A stretch of DNA of 64,000 bases from positions 1-64,000 of the forward strand of contig ABHC01000013.1 in the NCBI GenBank assembly GCA_000171835.1, read 5' to 3'. The position numbers and the translations under genes were made by a program. This DNA comes from an alpha proteobacterium BAL199 (GTDB lineage: Bacteria; Pseudomonadota; Alphaproteobacteria; Thalassobaculales; Thalassobaculaceae). This document shows, in pieces, positions 61,288 through 64,000 of the stretch. Numbering within the stretch: the stretch's first letter is position 1; each line of letters starts with the position of its first letter. Below the pieces are notes generated by a model. The model was not told the origin of the DNA, did not search any database, and worked only from the letters and a program-made list of their open reading frames with translations.

Positions 61288-62460
61288 TCAGCGCACGCGC
61301 TCGATGGTCGGACGGCGGGGATCGGTGGACCACACCGTCCCTTTGAACCCGTCATCGGCCAGCTTGGCGGTGATCGCCGCCTGGTGGTGGTAGGCACCGA
61401 CGAAGACGTGGTCGAGACCGGTAAGCAGTTCGTCGCTGCGCGGATGGATCGTCGCGGCCCCACCCCGTCCATAGGCCAGGCGGCCGGCGTAATCCGGGTT
61501 GTCGTCGACGAACCGGGCCGGGGCGGCACCGGGCGCGAACAGGTTGAAGAACGTCACGCCCTGCGAGGTAGCCCCGTAGATCGCCGTCCGGCTGCGATCG
61601 CCGTCGAAGCCGGCCAGGAATGCTTGGTGCGCGTCGCGCCGCGCGACGACGCTTTCGATCCGGCTTGGCACTGGATTGCGTGCTGGAACATCCGGCTTAC
61701 CCGGTTGTGCCAGAATCCCGACATCGTGACCTTGCAAAATGTCATGGGTGCCCGTGACAACCAGACCGGCGTCGGCCAGCAGGCGTCGCCGGGTGGCGTC
61801 ATCCAAATAGTGCAGATGCTGAACGTGCACCTCCATATAGGCGCCGGTCTTCGCAATGAACTCCAGCGTCGGCACTTCGATATAGGCGAAGCCGTCCTGA
61901 TTGACTGCCGCCCCCAGAGCCCGCACGAACGGCCGGACATCGGCGATGTGCTCGACCACCTGCCGGCAGATCACCCCGTCGAAGGTCTCGTCGAGGGTGC
62001 CAGGCCCGAAGAAGTCGTTGATCACCCGGATGCGGTCGGCCTGATCGCCGAGCAGGGATTGCAGTTCATCGTTCGGCTCGACCACCGTGACATCAGCGCC
62101 CAGATCGGCAAGCAACCGCGCCAGGCTGCCGGTGCCGCCACCAACTTCCAGGATGCGCTTGCCGACCAAACGGTCGCTTCCGAGAAACTCCAGCAATGTG
62201 TCGTAACGCTTGTGCATGTCGGCCGAGACCGGCCGATTCGTCGCGGTCTGCCGCCGGTAAATCTCGGAAATCGTCTCCGGTGCCAGTTCCCGATTGAAGA
62301 CATGCCCGCAGGCGTCGCACTGCCGCAGGCGAACCGGCGCAAACCGGTCTGTCAGCGCCGGATCGGCGACGACCCAGAACATCTGCGCCTGGGTTTCGTA
62401 CACCACGCGAGCCCCGGCAGCCTCGCACAGGGGACAGACATCGGTGGTCGTGTCGGTCAT
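61288..62460 (-). CDS. sugar C-methyltransferase-like (Methyltransf_13/14 type)
   Basis: 390 aa. N-terminal zinc-binding CPLCEAAG ... CDACGHVFN; class I SAM core ILEVGGGTGSLARLLADLGADVTVVEPND with the GVICRQVVEHIADV segment; C-terminal half starts IYGATSQGVTFFNLFAPG, as in NDP-hexose C-methyltransferases such as NovU/TylCIII. In those, the substrate is a 4-keto NDP-sugar. Here a 3-C-methyl or other branched sugar would fit with the SDR and TPP enzymes. Divergent from the SDR gene at 62543 across 82 bp. Confidence 0.82.
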   Translation of the reverse strand: MTDTTTDVCPLCEAAGARVVYETQAQMFWVVADPALTDRFAPVRLRQCDACGHVFNRELAPETISEIYRRQTATNRPVSADMHKRYDTLLEFLGSDRLVGKRILEVGGGTGSLARLLADLGADVTVVEPNDELQSLLGDQADRIRVINDFFGPGTLDETFDGVICRQVVEHIADVRPFVRALGAAVNQDGFAYIEVPTLEFIAKTGAYMEVHVQHLHYLDDATRRRLLADAGLVVTGTHDILQGHDVGILAQPGKPDVPARNPVPSRIESVVARRDAHQAFLAGFDGDRSRTAIYGATSQGVTFFNLFAPGAAPARFVDDNPDYAGRLAYGRGGAATIHPRSDELLTGLDHVFVGAYHHQAAITAKLADDGFKGTVWSTDPRRPTIERVR

Positions 62461-62542
62461 TGGGCGGCACGCTCCTTCCGCCAGTCCATCCAGCGGCGCC
62501 CGTGCTATAGGGGAGGAAGCCGCCTCCGATCAAGGCAATCCC

Positions 62543-63454
62543 ATGCGAAGCGCCGAAACCTCCCCGCAGAACCTCCACGTCGCGGTCACCGGCGCCGGTG
62601 GTTTTCTGGGTGGTCGGATCGCATCTGCTCTGGCGACCGCCGGCCTGAAGGTCACCGGGCTTGGCCGATCCGCGCCGCACGGCCTCGCCGAGGGCGTCTT
62701 GGCTCGCGTCTGGGACGGACGGCAGCCACCGCCAACCGACCTGCGGGTTGACGCCGTGATCGACTGCGCGGCCGTCATTCCCGCGCGCGAACCTGATTCA
62801 GACCGGTTGGTCGACGCCAACTTGGCCCTGGCCCGCGGCGCAATCCGTCTGGCAGAGCGTTCCGCGGCACCGATCATCTATATGTCGTCGCAATCGGCAC
62901 TCGGCCGGCCCGACACCGACGTGATCGACGATGCCACGCCAGCAGCACCGGATACCCCATACGGGCGATCAAAGCTGGCCGCTGAACGCTTGCTGGCCGA
63001 TGCGGGCGATCTTGCGGGTGCCGTAGCACTGCGCCTGCCGGCAGTCATCGGGCCCGGCTGCCACGATAATTTCCCAGCGACGGTCGCAGCCCGGTTGGCG
63101 ACAGGCGAGACGGTCACCGTCTTCAATCCTGACGCGCTCTACAACGCAGTGGTCCATGCCGACACCGTCGCGGCATTCGTGCTGCACCTGTTGCAGAACC
63201 GGCCGTCCGGCGTGCACGTCGTCTCGCTGGCCTCGCGCCCGCCGGTGCCGATCCGCGACGCGGTCGAAGCGATTGCATCAGGCTTCGGAACACCGCTGCG
63301 ACTGGACATTCGGGCGGCCGAACACTGCTCGCCGGTCATCGACCCATCCGGCGCCGAATCGCTTGGTTTCCGACCCGACGATACCGCCGCGGTGCTGACC
63401 CGATTCGGCAGGGAAGCGGCGTTACGCATTGCGACCCCGCCCCTGCCGCGATAA
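62543..63454 (+). CDS. NAD-dependent epimerase/dehydratase (SDR), paralogue of 22833-23711
   Basis: 303 aa from ATG 62543 (AAGG 9 bases upstream); a longer open frame upstream is not supported. NAD motif VTGAGGFLGGRIA, VIDCAAVIPAREP, MSSQSALG with catalytic Ser and YGRSK (Y..K) intact. RLPAVIGPG, TGETVTVFNPDALYNAVVHADT and ESLGFRPDD repeat the same blocks as the SDR at 22.8 kb. Probably acts on an NDP-sugar. Confidence 0.85.
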   Translation: MRSAETSPQNLHVAVTGAGGFLGGRIASALATAGLKVTGLGRSAPHGLAEGVLARVWDGRQPPPTDLRVDAVIDCAAVIPAREPDSDRLVDANLALARGAIRLAERSAAPIIYMSSQSALGRPDTDVIDDATPAAPDTPYGRSKLAAERLLADAGDLAGAVALRLPAVIGPGCHDNFPATVAARLATGETVTVFNPDALYNAVVHADTVAAFVLHLLQNRPSGVHVVSLASRPPVPIRDAVEAIASGFGTPLRLDIRAAEHCSPVIDPSGAESLGFRPDDTAAVLTRFGREAALRIATPPLPR

Positions 63455-63510
63455 GAGTGCGGACCTTCCAGAAGTGAACCAGACGTGAACAGCGGTAAGA
63501 GGGCGCGGCG

Positions 63511-64000
63511 ATGAGCGGCACGAACATGGGCGTCGACAACAAGTTCCCCGGCAAGGACCTGACCGAGGACGACCTCCAGAACAAAATCCCGCTGGTCGCC
63601 AAGAAGCGGCCGGACCACCGCACGACCTTCACCTGCGGCGGCGTCGAGTTCGGCGGCAAGCTGGTCCCGGTGATGGCCGGGCCGAACACCTGCGAGAACG
63701 AGGAGATGATCGTCCGCACGGCGCTGGCGATCAAAAAGTCCGGCGGGCATTTCCTGCGCGCCGGTGCGTTCAAGCCGTTGTCGTTCCCGTACCGCTCGGC
63801 GAAGTTCTTCGAGACCCGCGAGCAGGGGCTGGCGTGGCTGCAGGTCGCCAAGAAGGAAAGCGGCCTGCCGATCGTCACCGAGGTCATGGAAATCTCGAAG
63901 ATCGACGTGGTGGCCCAGAACTGCGACATGCTGCAGATCGGCACCCGCAACATGCAGAATTACCCGCTGCTGACCGAAGTCGGTAAGACCGGCATGCCGG
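63511..64000 (+). CDS. DAHP/KDO8P-synthase-fold protein, truncated by the window end
   Basis: First 163 codons from ATG 63511 (AAGAGGG upstream); the C-terminus is outside the window. The TIM-barrel of the DAHP synthetase I/KDSA family is evident: MAGPNTCENEEMIVRTALAIKKSG, FLRAGAFKPLSFPYRS, GLPIVTEVMEISKIDVVAQNCDMLQIGTRNMQNYPLL. In metal-dependent members the first motif carries Cys (GPCS), in metal-independent KDO8P synthases Asn; here Asn59 is present. Substrate is thus uncertain: PEP plus an aldose phosphate (arabinose-, erythrose- or another). It belongs to the polysaccharide region and is not the ordinary KDO8P synthase motif FDKANRSS. Confidence 0.78.
   Translation, partial: MSGTNMGVDNKFPGKDLTEDDLQNKIPLVAKKRPDHRTTFTCGGVEFGGKLVPVMAGPNTCENEEMIVRTALAIKKSGGHFLRAGAFKPLSFPYRSAKFFETREQGLAWLQVAKKESGLPIVTEVMEISKIDVVAQNCDMLQIGTRNMQNYPLLTEVGKTGMP

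Overview
The window is high-GC, densely packed DNA from a Gram-negative bacterium. A tripartite TRAP transporter, a non-pyrrolysine MttB-family protein, DctQM fusion, PAS-rich hybrid kinase, RTX proteins with type I secretion and OmpA-like lipoprotein all fit a free-living (probably marine or aquatic) alphaproteobacterium of the Rhodospirillales type. That placement is inference from gene content; no rRNA or tRNA gene is present to confirm it.

Layout. 0-10.8 kb: OmpA-like lipoprotein; an apparently intact IS630-type insertion sequence (1050-2198); a small DUF6460-like membrane-protein gene split by a 94-bp MITE-like element; a TRAP transporter operon (dctP, fused dctQM, then a 39-aa membrane peptide); a universal stress protein plus HlyC-type acyltransferase pair; and a plus-strand trio of pentapeptide-repeat protein, cyclase-fold protein and PilZ-like protein. 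10.9-20.7 kb: MttB-like methyltransferase divergent from an aminopeptidase P; a response regulator, a five-PAS hybrid histidine kinase and an NMT1-type binding protein; PPK2.

20.7-63.4 kb is one large surface-glycan and secretion region. A roughly 23-kb minus-strand run (44.5 kb down to 21.5 kb), mostly with 1-8 nt overlaps, begins with a type I secretion ABC protein and its HlyD adaptor, continues with four glycosyltransferases (two of them TPR-GT9 fusions), then a sugar module: 2OG-Fe(II) oxygenase, small 'sporadic carbohydrate cluster' protein, several SDR epimerases, phosphoheptose isomerase (SIS), heptose bisphosphatase (HAD), transaldolase, an inverted-order HldE (nucleotidyltransferase then kinase), Gfo/Idh oxidoreductase, two nucleotide-sugar dehydrogenases (one lacking the catalytic Cys), methyltransferase and a split transketolase. 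Together these could make an activated heptose-derived or branched sugar from the pentose-phosphate pool. A GT8-like transferase and UDP-galactopyranose mutase sit on the plus strand at 44.7-46.7 kb. The 46.7-62.5 kb block (minus) carries three more TPR-GT9 fusions, a GT1-like and a GT4 transferase, an unknown conserved protein, two methyltransferases, another Gfo/Idh enzyme and, in the middle, a Cys-free acidic 565-aa RTX protein with its own leader and a strong terminator. The arrangement (RTX protein, type I exporter, surface-polysaccharide genes) recalls the Caulobacter rsaADE S-layer locus. The window ends inside a DAHP/KDO8P-synthase-fold gene with an unusual metal-site sequence.

There is no gene-free stretch above about 300 bases; the longest (2202-2474 and 54274-54556) are described under the neighbouring features.
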